Positions 34,112 to 43,070 of a stretch of 56,335 nucleotides of DNA are shown here, piece by piece. Within the stretch, counting starts at the first letter, position 1, and each line of letters opens with the position of its first letter. The stretch comes from an uncultured Bacteroidota bacterium (GTDB taxonomy: Bacteria; Bacteroidota; Bacteroidia; JABEUT01), in NCBI GenBank assembly GCA_903863935.1, contig CAIPDV010000093.1, positions 1 to 56,335 of the forward strand, read 5' to 3'. The translations under genes were made by a program, and so were the position numbers. The notes under the pieces were generated by a model. The model had not been told where the DNA came from. It did not search any database and saw only the letters and a program-made list of their open reading frames with translations.

Positions 34112-34119
34112 TATCTTTG
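34112..34119 (+). promoter_or_regulatory. -7 promoter box TATCTTTG
   Basis: TATCTTTG lies 17 bases before the ATG of the lipoprotein gene at 34136. Confidence 0.5.
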
Positions 34120-34135
34120 TATAAACCCACTGATT

Positions 34136-34540
34136 ATGAAAAAACTGTTTGTTCTTTTAGCTGTGTTTGCTGTAACCTGTTTTGGTTGCGGAAAGGTAGA
34201 TCAAAGCAAAGCCAAAACTCTGGTAGAAGACCTGATGAAAACCATCGATAAAGGCGATTACGCTGCAACATCAAAATTTTATACCGATGAATTTAATGCA
34301 GGCGAATCGGTTGATGCAAGAACTCAGAAATATAAAGATCTGAAAGATGCTTTTGGAGATATACAGAGCTCGGAATGTATCCGGACAAAAGATTCTACCG
34401 ATGCCGATGACAGGCCTATCGTTCAGTTTATTTATAAGGTAAAGCATACCAAACTAACTTCTTTGGAGGCCTATACAGTGGTTTTGCAGAACGGCGATTA
34501 TAAAATTGAGCAACAGGATATCAGGCAACTAAAACCATAA
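34136..34540 (+). CDS. Small lipoprotein (NTF2-like layout)
   Basis: 134 residues with lipobox CFGC (C18). The remainder, one or two helices (AKTLVEDLMKTIDKGDYAATSKFY) followed by strands, resembles DUF4878/DUF3887-like NTF2-fold lipoproteins. Function unknown. Confidence 0.72.
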   Translation: MKKLFVLLAVFAVTCFGCGKVDQSKAKTLVEDLMKTIDKGDYAATSKFYTDEFNAGESVDARTQKYKDLKDAFGDIQSSECIRTKDSTDADDRPIVQFIYKVKHTKLTSLEAYTVVLQNGDYKIEQQDIRQLKP

Positions 34541-34574
34541 GTAAATTTTGAACTCAAACTTCAGGGATTTTCTG

Positions 34575-34582
34575 TAACTTTG
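34575..34582 (+). promoter_or_regulatory. -7 promoter box TAACTTTG
   Basis: TAACTTTG lies 14 bases before the ATG at 34596; a TTG at about 34548 is a distant candidate -33 box. Confidence 0.45.
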
Positions 34583-34595
34583 GTTCCTGTTTAAA

Positions 34596-35633
34596 ATGAA
34601 AATAGACGACCACATATCGGAACTTTTATTTGAGCACGATTGTGTTATAGTGCCTGATTTTGGGGGCTTTGTATGTAATTATGCTCCTGCTCAGATCGAT
34701 CCGGTTAAGCACCTTTTTGAACCTCCCGGCAAACGGATTCTGTTCAATAAAGGACTAACCCGTAACGATGGTTTGCTGGCACATCATATTTCAGGTAAAT
34801 ATAAATTGCCGTATTCTGATGCGTTGAACTCTATTTCGGAGGAGGTAAAGCGTTATAAGGACGAAATTGAACAAGACAAGCGTTTAACGCTCGAAAATAT
34901 TGGACTTCTTTATGCTGATGAAAATGGAACTCTTCTTTTTCAGCAGGATAATAAACTGAATTATCTGGCTGATTCCTTCGGATTGGCCCCATTTTACCAT
35001 CTGCCAAGTGAAAATGTAAGAACTGAAGCTGAAGCGAAGCTAATTCCAATTCATAATGAAAGGAAGAGAGTAAGGTTGATAACCTATGCGGCTGTAATTG
35101 CGGCGTTGGCAATATCCGGATACTTTTTCACATTAATGGAAAAGCAAACCAACATGAGGTTCTTCTCCAGTTTCGAGTTCTTCTCTAAAAAAGTACCCGC
35201 TCAATATGTTTTCTCGTCCGGCAGATATAAAGAATTACCGGGCCCTGTTTTCAACGCCAATGATGTTCCGCATGTGTTTGTTACTGGGGCTGATACGAAA
35301 GTTGCCGTTACAGCAACTATAAATAACCCTGTTCCGGCAAGCGCAAAAGCTAAAGTTGATGTTACTAAAACTGTTCCTGTAAATGATAACACGGCTACCC
35401 TTGCCCATGGAACCTTTACCATAATTATTGGAAGTTTTGGAGTAAAAGAAAATGCCGAAAAACTTATTCATGAATTTGCAAAACAAAATTTGCAAGTCTC
35501 AATTGTTGGAAAAAACCCTGCAGGCTTATATATGGTGGGCTATGGCAGCTATAAATCGCATGACGATGCAATCTCCGAGCGAGTTAGCTTCATGAAGAAG
35601 TATAGCAAAGACGCCTGGGTAAAGGGTAATTAG
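34596..35633 (+). CDS. HU-CCDC81 and SPOR domain membrane protein
   Basis: 345 residues. Residues 1-130 are the prokaryotic CCDC81-like HU domains (ISELLFEHDCVIVPDFGGFV, IGLLYADENGTLLFQQD). One transmembrane helix at about 164-182 and a C-terminal SPOR domain at about 270-345 (TFTIIIGSFGVKENAEKLI) follow. SPOR binds denuded septal peptidoglycan, so the protein may link the nucleoid or a cytosolic ligand to the division site. Its stop codon begins the 30-bp repeat at 35631. Confidence 0.88.
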   Translation: MKIDDHISELLFEHDCVIVPDFGGFVCNYAPAQIDPVKHLFEPPGKRILFNKGLTRNDGLLAHHISGKYKLPYSDALNSISEEVKRYKDEIEQDKRLTLENIGLLYADENGTLLFQQDNKLNYLADSFGLAPFYHLPSENVRTEAEAKLIPIHNERKRVRLITYAAVIAALAISGYFFTLMEKQTNMRFFSSFEFFSKKVPAQYVFSSGRYKELPGPVFNANDVPHVFVTGADTKVAVTATINNPVPASAKAKVDVTKTVPVNDNTATLAHGTFTIIIGSFGVKENAEKLIHEFAKQNLQVSIVGKNPAGLYMVGYGSYKSHDDAISERVSFMKKYSKDAWVKGN

Positions 35634-35680
35634 TCGGAGCCCGACTGGCAATTATTCAAAGCGCCTCTAGGGGTTTGAGG
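35631..35680 (+). repeat. Stop-codon-abutting repeat, good copy
   Basis: Starts on the TAG of the HU/SPOR gene; 30 bases are identical to 24406-24435 and a looser match continues (GCCTCTAGGGGTTTGAGG). The genes it follows are unrelated, so the element is what moves. Confidence 0.75.
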
Positions 35681-35688
35681 TAAATTTT

Positions 35689-36525
35689 TCATTTCCTAGT
35701 TTTTATTCGAAAAGTTAGTCCGCCTTCTACAAGATACGGCGAACCTATTCCAGCCTCAAGATGTATCCCGAAACTATCTGTAAAGTAAATACGCATTCCA
35801 TATAAAAATTGAAAACTTGGAACAAGAGAATTTGGGTTGGTAATAAAATAATAAGGAGGACAATTAACCAGATTTTGATATTGAGGCAGCAACTCTGGTG
35901 CATCTTTCCAATAAGAAAAACCAAAACGTATTCCCAGATAATTATCAAATAGATGGTTTTTCTTATTCAAATGAACTAAAGCTCTAAGCGCCGTATTAAT
36001 TCTTGCTACTTTATCAGAAAAACTTCCTTCAGTAGGATATATTACTTCACTTTGATAGCTTGCAGCCAGCCCTAAACTAAGTTTATTGTTCATGCCATAA
36101 TCAAGCAGAAAACTCAGATTAGGCATAATAGAAGAGCAAGCGAAATATTCAGAATTTTTTGACACTGGAAATAGAGGAGTAGAAATGGCCAACACTCCTG
36201 CAAATTCAGGGCTATAACCAACGCCGATATTTATAATCAGTTGCCCTTTAACCCTGTTTACATTCAGGCTATCATTCTTGTGAAGAATTGCTTTTTTCTG
36301 GATAGAATATACCAAACCATTAGCATATTTTACATATTCAAGTTGCGACTTTGCTACAAACGAAGTGTTCTCATTAGGAGGGATGGAATAGTAAACATTT
36401 AGCTTATCAACGGAAACAACCTTCACAGCAACCTTTTCGCCACTCATGTATACAAGTGTATCCTGTGCTTTGCAAAATGAAAAAATAAAAATGAATAGTG
36501 AAAAAATGAAAAGGAATTTACGCAT
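35689..36525 (-). CDS. Secreted/outer-membrane protein, unknown
   Basis: 278 residues with signal peptide MRKFLFIFSLFIFIFSFCKAQ. A short N-domain (LVYMSGEKVAVKVVSVDKLN...VKYANGLVYSI) common in Bacteroidota secreted proteins precedes a beta-rich part that ends in GGLTFRIKTRK, barrel-like. Function unknown. Confidence 0.68.
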   Translation of the reverse strand: MRKFLFIFSLFIFIFSFCKAQDTLVYMSGEKVAVKVVSVDKLNVYYSIPPNENTSFVAKSQLEYVKYANGLVYSIQKKAILHKNDSLNVNRVKGQLIINIGVGYSPEFAGVLAISTPLFPVSKNSEYFACSSIMPNLSFLLDYGMNNKLSLGLAASYQSEVIYPTEGSFSDKVARINTALRALVHLNKKNHLFDNYLGIRFGFSYWKDAPELLPQYQNLVNCPPYYFITNPNSLVPSFQFLYGMRIYFTDSFGIHLEAGIGSPYLVEGGLTFRIKTRK

Positions 36526-36640
36526 ACTTCCTTACAATAATCTTTTACAAATATTGCAAAATAAATGGAATAAAAGCAAATAAAGTAATAAGTAGTACTT
36601 CAAAAAGCCAGATTGTAATAGACCCTAAACGCTCTTCCAA

Positions 36641-36729
36641 TCGTCATTGCGAGGCTTTGCTAAGCAATCTTGCCCAATAATTTGTTTCCGTATTTTATGA
36701 GATTGCTTCGCAAAGCCTCGCAATGACGA
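36641..36729. repeat. 89-base MITE-like palindrome with 30-bp arms
   Basis: TCGTCATTGCGAGGCTTTGC continues to 36670 and pairs with 36700-36729 with one mismatch in 30. The loop is 29 bases. The arm sequence TCGTCATTGCGAGG is one I recall as a common dispersed repeat in several phyla. It lies just past the ricT stop and could end transcription. Confidence 0.75.
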
Positions 36730-36757
36730 GCTTTCAGTATAAATCTCTAAAGAAGTT

Positions 36758-37897
36758 TTAGTTATTACCGGCAGGGCCTCTATTATCCCTTCTCCTTCTA
36801 TTATTATTGTTTCGGTTATTCTTATTATTATTGTTGTTGTTTCTTGGCGGCTTTGGCCCTCCAACAACATAACCCACTTCTTTTTCTTTCATCAATTCGA
36901 GTTTCATATCCTCGATTGTCTCGGGCTTTTTGCCTTTCTGGTTCATGTCAATAATGAACTTTACACGTTCTACACTAAGCGGAATAAAGTTTTCAGGGGC
37001 ATCTAAATAGGTATACCAAATAGTTCTTTTAAATATATCGGTCTTTTGATGAATAGCCCTTCCCTTTTGAGAATCCAGATCCATTGTTTGCGGGAAATCT
37101 TTCAGGGCATCCATGTAGGAATCTAATTCATAATTGAGGCAGCATTTAAGCTTGCCACATTGACCGGCTAACTTAACCGGATTAAGAGCAAGTTGCTGAT
37201 AACGCGCTGCGGTAGTACTTACCGAACGGAAGTCAGTGAGCCATGTAGAGCAGCAAAGCTCCCTTCCGCAAGAACCAATTCCACCAAGGCGGCCTGCTTC
37301 CTGGCGTTCGCCAATCTGCCACATTTGAATTCGCAAACGGAATTCCGAACTATATGATTTGATCAATTCACGGAAATCAACACGTCCGGGAGCCGTATAA
37401 TAAAATGAGGCTTGTGATTTATCGGCCTGAATTTCCACATCGTTTATCTTCATGTCCAGCTTATAGCTGGATGCAAGTATGCGGGCCCTTACAATAATGG
37501 TCTTTTCAAGTTCCTGAACCTCTCTCCATTTTTCTATATCACTGGCAGATGATTTCCTGAGAATATTCTTAATACTGGGGTCATTTTCCTGCATTTTTTT
37601 CTTTTTCAGTTGTAACCGTGCGGTTTCGCCTGAAACGGAAACAACACCCACATCAAAACCTGTAGCACCTTCAACGCTAACAATATTACCCTGCATTAAT
37701 TGCAGGTTATTGCGGTTACGGAAAAACTCCTTACGGCTGTTTTTGAAACGGACTTCTACAATATCAAACGGCTTTTGCCCATGCGGAAGCTCCATATTGG
37801 CAAGCCAATCGAATACGTTGAGTTTGTTGCAGCCACCTGTGCTACAGCCTCCGCCACTACTTCCATCCTTACCTGTTGAACATCCTCCGCAAGCCAT
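36758..37897 (-). CDS. ricT: PSP1-domain protein, RicT/YaaT family
   Basis: 379 residues. A Cys-rich N-terminus (MACGGCSTGKDG...GGCSTGGCNK) is followed by the PSP1 domain with the conserved cysteines GSCGRELCCSTWL and CGKLKCCLNYE. In Bacillus RicT is part of an Fe-S complex that affects RNA maturation. The tail (about 345-379) is Asn/Arg-rich (RNNNNNNKNNRNNNNRRRRD), similar in style to the DUF4290 tail. The role in Bacteroidota is not established. Confidence 0.88.
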   Translation of the reverse strand: MACGGCSTGKDGSSGGGCSTGGCNKLNVFDWLANMELPHGQKPFDIVEVRFKNSRKEFFRNRNNLQLMQGNIVSVEGATGFDVGVVSVSGETARLQLKKKKMQENDPSIKNILRKSSASDIEKWREVQELEKTIIVRARILASSYKLDMKINDVEIQADKSQASFYYTAPGRVDFRELIKSYSSEFRLRIQMWQIGERQEAGRLGGIGSCGRELCCSTWLTDFRSVSTTAARYQQLALNPVKLAGQCGKLKCCLNYELDSYMDALKDFPQTMDLDSQKGRAIHQKTDIFKRTIWYTYLDAPENFIPLSVERVKFIIDMNQKGKKPETIEDMKLELMKEKEVGYVVGGPKPPRNNNNNNKNNRNNNNRRRRDNRGPAGNN

Positions 37898-37917
37898 TTT
37901 CGTTAGTTGAATTGACG

Positions 37918-37925
37918 CAAAGGTA
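37918..37925 (-). promoter_or_regulatory. -7 promoter box TACCTTTG of ricT
   Basis: The minus strand reads TACCTTTG 21 bases before the ricT ATG. Confidence 0.5.
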
Positions 37926-37944
37926 TTAAATCAGCCGATTTAGA

Positions 37945-39216
37945 CTACTCTTCTGGTAAAAGTAAATTGAAACGGGGGTTTACAATGTTGTTGTAAATGG
38001 AGCCAAAAGTGTACGTGAATGAAATTCCTGTACCATACTGGTAGGTGGTTGCCAGTGTTTGAAGACCCAGCAATATATCGGTTGAAGATGCCCCGGCAGC
38101 AGGTAAAAATATCTGGTCGTGAATAACATTGGCGTAGGCATTAACACTTATCGAGAAACCTTCAAAAAGATTTAAATTAAGATTTAAAGACATATTTACC
38201 TCATATTTACTAGGGTCATAAAAATAATGCTGTCCGGTAATCTGTGCAGATAAAGAACCCCATTGTTGCTTGTATTGGGAGTAAATGGTGAATGATTCTC
38301 CGGCAAGGCGTTCACTTATCTTTCCGAAGATAGTTGTATCTACATAATTGTTGCTTACACCATAAAGTGCATATAGAAAACGCAATTGCTTATGGGTGCA
38401 TTCACTGTAAGGAAATATAGAGTATTCAACCGCAGGGCCGCCTTTAACCTGCAAATCAATGTTGCCTTGTGTAGAAGTATTGATGCTTGAAAGAAAACCT
38501 GCCGAGAAATGTTCACCCAGGCTTTTTACATAGGTTCCCCCAAAGGATTCTGTTCTTACAATAGCACGCGTGGTCTCACCATCAATTATGTAGGAATAAT
38601 CCTGATAATACGTGCCACCGCTAATATTCAGTTTCCACGAAGGGGTGACTTTTGAAATAGACAACGAAGGTGTGAATTGCAGTTGGTCAGTCAGGGCCTG
38701 CTTATTAATGGTTCCATAAACATTGGCTGTAAAAACCCACGATTTCCATTTATCAAGTGCCGGGTTAACATTCACGTCAGTAGAAGTATGATTTGTATCT
38801 TTTGTAAAAGAAATATTCAGTTTGTCGGCAAATGGAGTTTTTGCAATATAGCGGGTGAGGCCTAATTTCATGGTCTGAGAAATTTTCTTGCGCAAACCGT
38901 CTTCTGTTTCAAAGGAAGTAATGGTCATTTTAAGGGTGTCCTTTTGTCCGTTAAATTTACCCCGGCCAATAAATACAAATGTTAATTCATTCCCTCCGCT
39001 ACCTGTTTGCATGGAAGAAGAAACAATATCAACGTCCGCTTCTTTGCGGTCACGAACATAATTTATTATGCATATTTCGGTTCGTAAAAAATCCATGTCG
39101 CAATAGGTGCAATCTAAAAAAACATTCAGGGCCTTATCCTTTGTTGTGTCAACTTTATTTTGGGAATAGCCTTGCAGGCTAAAAAGGATAAATAAAAATA
39201 AGATAGCTCTCTTCAT
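37945..39216 (-). CDS. Predicted outer-membrane barrel protein
   Basis: 423 residues. Signal peptide MKRAILFLFILFSLQGYSQ, then an N-domain of about 130 residues with CTYCDMDFLRTEI and NYVRDRKEADVDI, then alternating beta strands to the end (YGTGISFTYTFGSIYNNIV). I have seen this architecture in Bacteroidota but cannot name the family. Likely surface or transport related. Confidence 0.68.
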   Translation of the reverse strand: MKRAILFLFILFSLQGYSQNKVDTTKDKALNVFLDCTYCDMDFLRTEICIINYVRDRKEADVDIVSSSMQTGSGGNELTFVFIGRGKFNGQKDTLKMTITSFETEDGLRKKISQTMKLGLTRYIAKTPFADKLNISFTKDTNHTSTDVNVNPALDKWKSWVFTANVYGTINKQALTDQLQFTPSLSISKVTPSWKLNISGGTYYQDYSYIIDGETTRAIVRTESFGGTYVKSLGEHFSAGFLSSINTSTQGNIDLQVKGGPAVEYSIFPYSECTHKQLRFLYALYGVSNNYVDTTIFGKISERLAGESFTIYSQYKQQWGSLSAQITGQHYFYDPSKYEVNMSLNLNLNLFEGFSISVNAYANVIHDQIFLPAAGASSTDILLGLQTLATTYQYGTGISFTYTFGSIYNNIVNPRFNLLLPEE

Positions 39217-39330
39217 ATAGCTTAATTAAAACTCAAGACGAATAAGTCAGCAGGAAAGTTACAAAATCAATAAAGTAAATTAAACTAAAAGAAACTTATG
39301 CAACAGAATAATTAACTTCCTTTAACAAAA

Positions 39331-41013
39331 TTACTTTCCGGAGACTTCTCGTTCTAAAAAAACAAATCCGTTTTTCCGGCCAATCTCTTTTAGTTGCGGG
39401 TACCATTTTTTCCAGTCATTAATATTGTTTACTTTACAAACAAAATAGGCTGGTTTGTCTAATTCCCCCTTCAATAGCCAATCTTCACTGGTACTATTAA
39501 GGTTACCGGATGGTTGTTCATTGGAATAAAAATAATGCGCGTAGCTCTTAAAACCAATTGTTGTTACATACACATTTTTGCCTTTCAATCCTTGGTAAAA
39601 GTCAATGGCAGCCTGTTGCGACAGCAGTTCTATTTTCGGCGCAATAACGGCAAGAGCAAGATTAGTAGTGATAAGTCCGCCCAAAAACATAATGATAATG
39701 CCTCGTTTGGCATTGCCTTTGTGAAACAGAATGATTGAAATTACGATAGTTGAAAGTAAGAATATACCAAGTAAGCAGTCCGTAAACGACCATGGAATAT
39801 CTGCCTGAAGATTAGCATTGGCAAAAGGATCTTTCAATAGTCCACTGTTAATTATTGCCTGTGCATTCATTCCGGCAATGGGCAGCCCAATCAGGGCAAT
39901 CGCAATTAAGCCCCCGGTAATACAAAGCCCCCAACTCATCCATTTTCTCCATTTCACATCACCATCAATCAGGTTGCTCATTGCCAGTGCAGCAAAGTAG
40001 GTGAGGGGATAATAACAAAGCGATGAATAATGGATAATTTTTGTCTTTACAATCGAGAATAATATCAGTGTAACCAAAAACAAAATGCCCATCCACAGTG
40101 AAACCTCACGGCCTTTTTCATCGTCTTTCATTTCCGAGCTCATACCCCTGAATGCAAATATGGAAGCAGGAAAGCAGCCTATTAACAAAATAATCACATG
40201 AAAATAAAATGGTCCGCCATGCCCGGCGTCCTCTGTTTTAAATAGCCGTATTTGATACTCGAAAAATTGCGAGATCACATCACGATGGCCCGTGATAATT
40301 TCAGCACCAAACCATAATCCGCCTGATGCTAAAAGCACAATTGCAAAAAGAAATAGTTGGCCTAAACTCAGGATAGCCCTGCGTTTTTCAATGAACCAAT
40401 AAATTACGAAACCAATAGAAAAAATTAGTAATGCTACAGGTCCTTTGGTTATGATTGCAAGCCCCAGCATGAAAGCAGAGAGTATGATAAACAGATTCTC
40501 TTTGCCGGTAATCAGATTTTTTTTCTGCATTTGAACTCGCATAAAAAAATAGATACTTGTAAAAATGAAAAAATTAAACCATGGATCTATAATACCGGAT
40601 TTGAAATAGAAATGTGGCAGTAATGAGCCTGCATACGCTAGCACCCAAAGCAGCCCGAAACGCCTGTCTTTAACAAGTGCCCCGATCTTATATAGAATTA
40701 CAAAAGTTGCTATCCCGCAAATTGCGTTTGGTAACCGTGCAGCATAATCCGTAACCCCGAAAATATTCATAGCCAAGGATTGCATCCATATAAATAAGGG
40801 AGGTTTTTCCCAGAATGGCAAATAATTTATTGTTACTAAAAAATATTTTTTAGTAATAAGCATCTCTCTGGCACATTCAGCAAAGTTTATTTCATCCCAA
40901 TCAAACAAATGTGTTTTTCCCAGAAAAGGTAAAAACAATAAAGCCCCTGCTAATGCAATGAGCCAAGGCATTAACCGTGGTGGAATTTTTGATATGAATG
41001 AACCTTCAGCCAT
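39331..41013 (-). CDS. GT39/ArnT-like membrane glycosyltransferase
   Basis: 560 residues from ATG 41013; an in-frame ATG at 41049 would overlap the upstream gene by 32 bases. About eleven transmembrane helices. The first loop carries HLFDWDEINFAECAREML, the DE motif of ArnT/PMT enzymes that use polyprenyl-phosphate sugars, and EKPPLFIWMQ follows. Transfers a sugar to lipid A, protein or another acceptor on the outer face; acceptor unknown. Shares an operon with DUF502 and the GlcD-like gene. Confidence 0.85.
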   Translation of the reverse strand: MAEGSFISKIPPRLMPWLIALAGALLFLPFLGKTHLFDWDEINFAECAREMLITKKYFLVTINYLPFWEKPPLFIWMQSLAMNIFGVTDYAARLPNAICGIATFVILYKIGALVKDRRFGLLWVLAYAGSLLPHFYFKSGIIDPWFNFFIFTSIYFFMRVQMQKKNLITGKENLFIILSAFMLGLAIITKGPVALLIFSIGFVIYWFIEKRRAILSLGQLFLFAIVLLASGGLWFGAEIITGHRDVISQFFEYQIRLFKTEDAGHGGPFYFHVIILLIGCFPASIFAFRGMSSEMKDDEKGREVSLWMGILFLVTLILFSIVKTKIIHYSSLCYYPLTYFAALAMSNLIDGDVKWRKWMSWGLCITGGLIAIALIGLPIAGMNAQAIINSGLLKDPFANANLQADIPWSFTDCLLGIFLLSTIVISIILFHKGNAKRGIIIMFLGGLITTNLALAVIAPKIELLSQQAAIDFYQGLKGKNVYVTTIGFKSYAHYFYSNEQPSGNLNSTSEDWLLKGELDKPAYFVCKVNNINDWKKWYPQLKEIGRKNGFVFLEREVSGK

Positions 41014-41017
41014 TCTA

Positions 41018-41614
41018 TTAGTCCACATGTGTAACACCGCCTGAAACAATAAACTTCATAGCTTCGGTTGCCGAAACATCAAGTGGTATAACACTGTCTT
41101 TATGCACAATGATCAGTTTGCCGTTCAATCCATACGAGAAAGGCAAATAAACCGAGATAAAGCCTTGTTCTATTGACATGGTAGACAAATCGGTTTGTGT
41201 TACAAATCCCATTTGTTTAATGTCATTTGCTTTATCAATAGTTACTAAAACCGGACGGTTGAATTTCTTTTTATTTCCAATGAATGCAGAGAAAAGATCT
41301 TTCACTGCTGAATAAACTACCCGTATAAACGGAACCCGCTCAACAACTTTCTCCGACCCAACAATTACAGGCGTAAAGAAGATAGTGGCAGACAACCTTC
41401 CTACCAAAAAAATGAAGAGAATAATCGCTACAAGAATGATAAACGGATCGGCATAGGGGCTAACTATATTTGTATTCGGAAAATTGTTTTTGAAGAATAT
41501 AAATAACCTGTAAAAAACAAAAACTGTGATGACTGTAGGTGCTATCACTATCAGCCCTTGCGCAAAGTGACTGATGAAGTTTTTTACGATCCTTGATTTC
41601 AGTACTTTTTTCAT
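41018..41614 (-). CDS. DUF502 membrane protein
   Basis: 198 residues. Two transmembrane helices (about 15-37 and 55-77), then RLSATIFFTPVIVGSEKVVERVP and FIRVVYSAVKDLFSAF, as in DUF502. Function unknown. The start overlaps the stop of the upstream oxidase gene by four bases. Confidence 0.85.
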   Translation of the reverse strand: MKKVLKSRIVKNFISHFAQGLIVIAPTVITVFVFYRLFIFFKNNFPNTNIVSPYADPFIILVAIILFIFLVGRLSATIFFTPVIVGSEKVVERVPFIRVVYSAVKDLFSAFIGNKKKFNRPVLVTIDKANDIKQMGFVTQTDLSTMSIEQGFISVYLPFSYGLNGKLIIVHKDSVIPLDVSATEAMKFIVSGGVTHVD

Positions 41615-43014
41615 GTCCAGATTTTGCCGGGGTTTAAAATTCCATTAGGGTCGAATACCGATTTTATCTGTTTTTGTATCGAGCGTGATTTTTCGGTGAA
41701 AGCAATATCCATATAGTCTTTCTGAACCCATCCTATGCCATGTTCACCGGAAATGGTCCCGCCCAATTTTACACAAAGTTGGAATATTTCCCGGATACCT
41801 TGCGGAAGTTTCACTTTCCACTCCTCATCGCTCAGGTTATTCTTTATAATGTTCACATGCAGGTTACCATCGCCGGCATGGCCATAGCATACCGATTGAA
41901 AGCCATATTTTTTTCCAATTTCCTTTACACCAGCTAATAAAACTGGCAACTCCGCACGTGGTACAACGGTATCCTCTTCTTTGTAAACCGAATGGGTTTT
42001 TACAGCTTCGGCAACACTGCGGCGCATTTTCCAAAGCGCATTTTTCTGGTCCTGTGAGTCGGCAAAAAGTATTTCATCGCACTCAAATTGTTGCAATACT
42101 TCCATAATTTTTTCACACTCTTTCATCAGAACTTCGGGGTCGTTACCATCTACTTCTATAATTAAATGCGCTTGTATATCGTCTTTTACATGTATGGAAA
42201 TTCCAGCTACATATTTCAATGCCCAGTCAATAGCATCTCGTTCTAAAAACTCCATTGCCGATGGAATTATTCCTGCCCGGAAAATTGCCGGAACCGCTTC
42301 ACAGGCTTTAATTGCTGAGAAGAATGGTGCCAGCATAAGTAGGTTATGTTTTGGTAATGGTATCAACCTGAAAACAATTTTAGTGATGATGCCAAGTGTT
42401 CCCTCACTTCCTGTAAGTAACTGAGTAAGATTATAACCTGTCGAGTTTTTCAAGACATTTGCTCCAGTCCAGATAATTTCACCTGTGGGCAGAACGACTT
42501 CCAGATTCAAAACGTAATCTTTGGTAACGCCATATTTCACAGCCTTTGGCCCTCCGGCACGTTCAGCAACATTTCCGCCTAAAAAGCAACTGCCTTTACT
42601 GGCGGGATCAGGAGGATAAAATAAGCCTTTCTCTGCAACCGTTTCCTGGAACACCTGATTGATAACTCCCGGTTCTACAGTAGCCTGTAAGTTTCTCTCA
42701 TCAATATCTAAAATCTTATTGAAACGCTCCATTGAGAGAACAATTCCACCAAATACAGGAAGTGCCCCACCGCTTAATCCCGTTCCTGCACCACGGGGTG
42801 TAAGGGGAATATTTTCGTTGTTGCAAATTTTTAGAATGGCAGAAATTTCTTCCGCCGTTCTTGGCTTTACAACTACTTGCGGCGGGAAGTTCAGGTCTTC
42901 GGTTTCATCATGGCCGTAATGTTTCAACGAATCCGCATCGGTAAAAACGTATTCTTTTCCCGCAATTTCTTGCAGAGATGATATAATTGAAGGTGTAATT
43001 TTATTGAAGTTCAT
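41611..43014 (-). CDS. FAD-linked oxidase, glycolate/D-lactate oxidase GlcD type
   Basis: 467 residues. FAD-binding PCMH domain with PLTPRGAGTGLSGGALP and the C-terminal GlcD-type domain with CYGHAGDGNLHVNII and SGEHGIGWVQK. Such enzymes oxidise D-2-hydroxyacids (glycolate, D-lactate, 2-hydroxyglutarate); substrate cannot be fixed here. No GlcE/GlcF partner is adjacent. Confidence 0.88.
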   Translation of the reverse strand: MNFNKITPSIISSLQEIAGKEYVFTDADSLKHYGHDETEDLNFPPQVVVKPRTAEEISAILKICNNENIPLTPRGAGTGLSGGALPVFGGIVLSMERFNKILDIDERNLQATVEPGVINQVFQETVAEKGLFYPPDPASKGSCFLGGNVAERAGGPKAVKYGVTKDYVLNLEVVLPTGEIIWTGANVLKNSTGYNLTQLLTGSEGTLGIITKIVFRLIPLPKHNLLMLAPFFSAIKACEAVPAIFRAGIIPSAMEFLERDAIDWALKYVAGISIHVKDDIQAHLIIEVDGNDPEVLMKECEKIMEVLQQFECDEILFADSQDQKNALWKMRRSVAEAVKTHSVYKEEDTVVPRAELPVLLAGVKEIGKKYGFQSVCYGHAGDGNLHVNIIKNNLSDEEWKVKLPQGIREIFQLCVKLGGTISGEHGIGWVQKDYMDIAFTEKSRSIQKQIKSVFDPNGILNPGKIWT

Positions 43015-43027
43015 ATTCCTGATGATG

Positions 43028-43035
43028 CAAAATTA
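43028..43035 (-). promoter_or_regulatory. -7 promoter box TAATTTTG
   Basis: The minus strand reads TAATTTTG 14 bases before the GlcD-like ATG. Confidence 0.4.
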
Positions 43036-43070
43036 GAAATCATTCAGGAAGTAAACCGGAAATGTTTTGC

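Noticed and set aside
36758-36850. AT-rich trinucleotide run that looks like a microsatellite
   Set aside because: It encodes the Asn/Arg-rich tail of RicT in frame; similar tails are seen in the DUF4290 protein.
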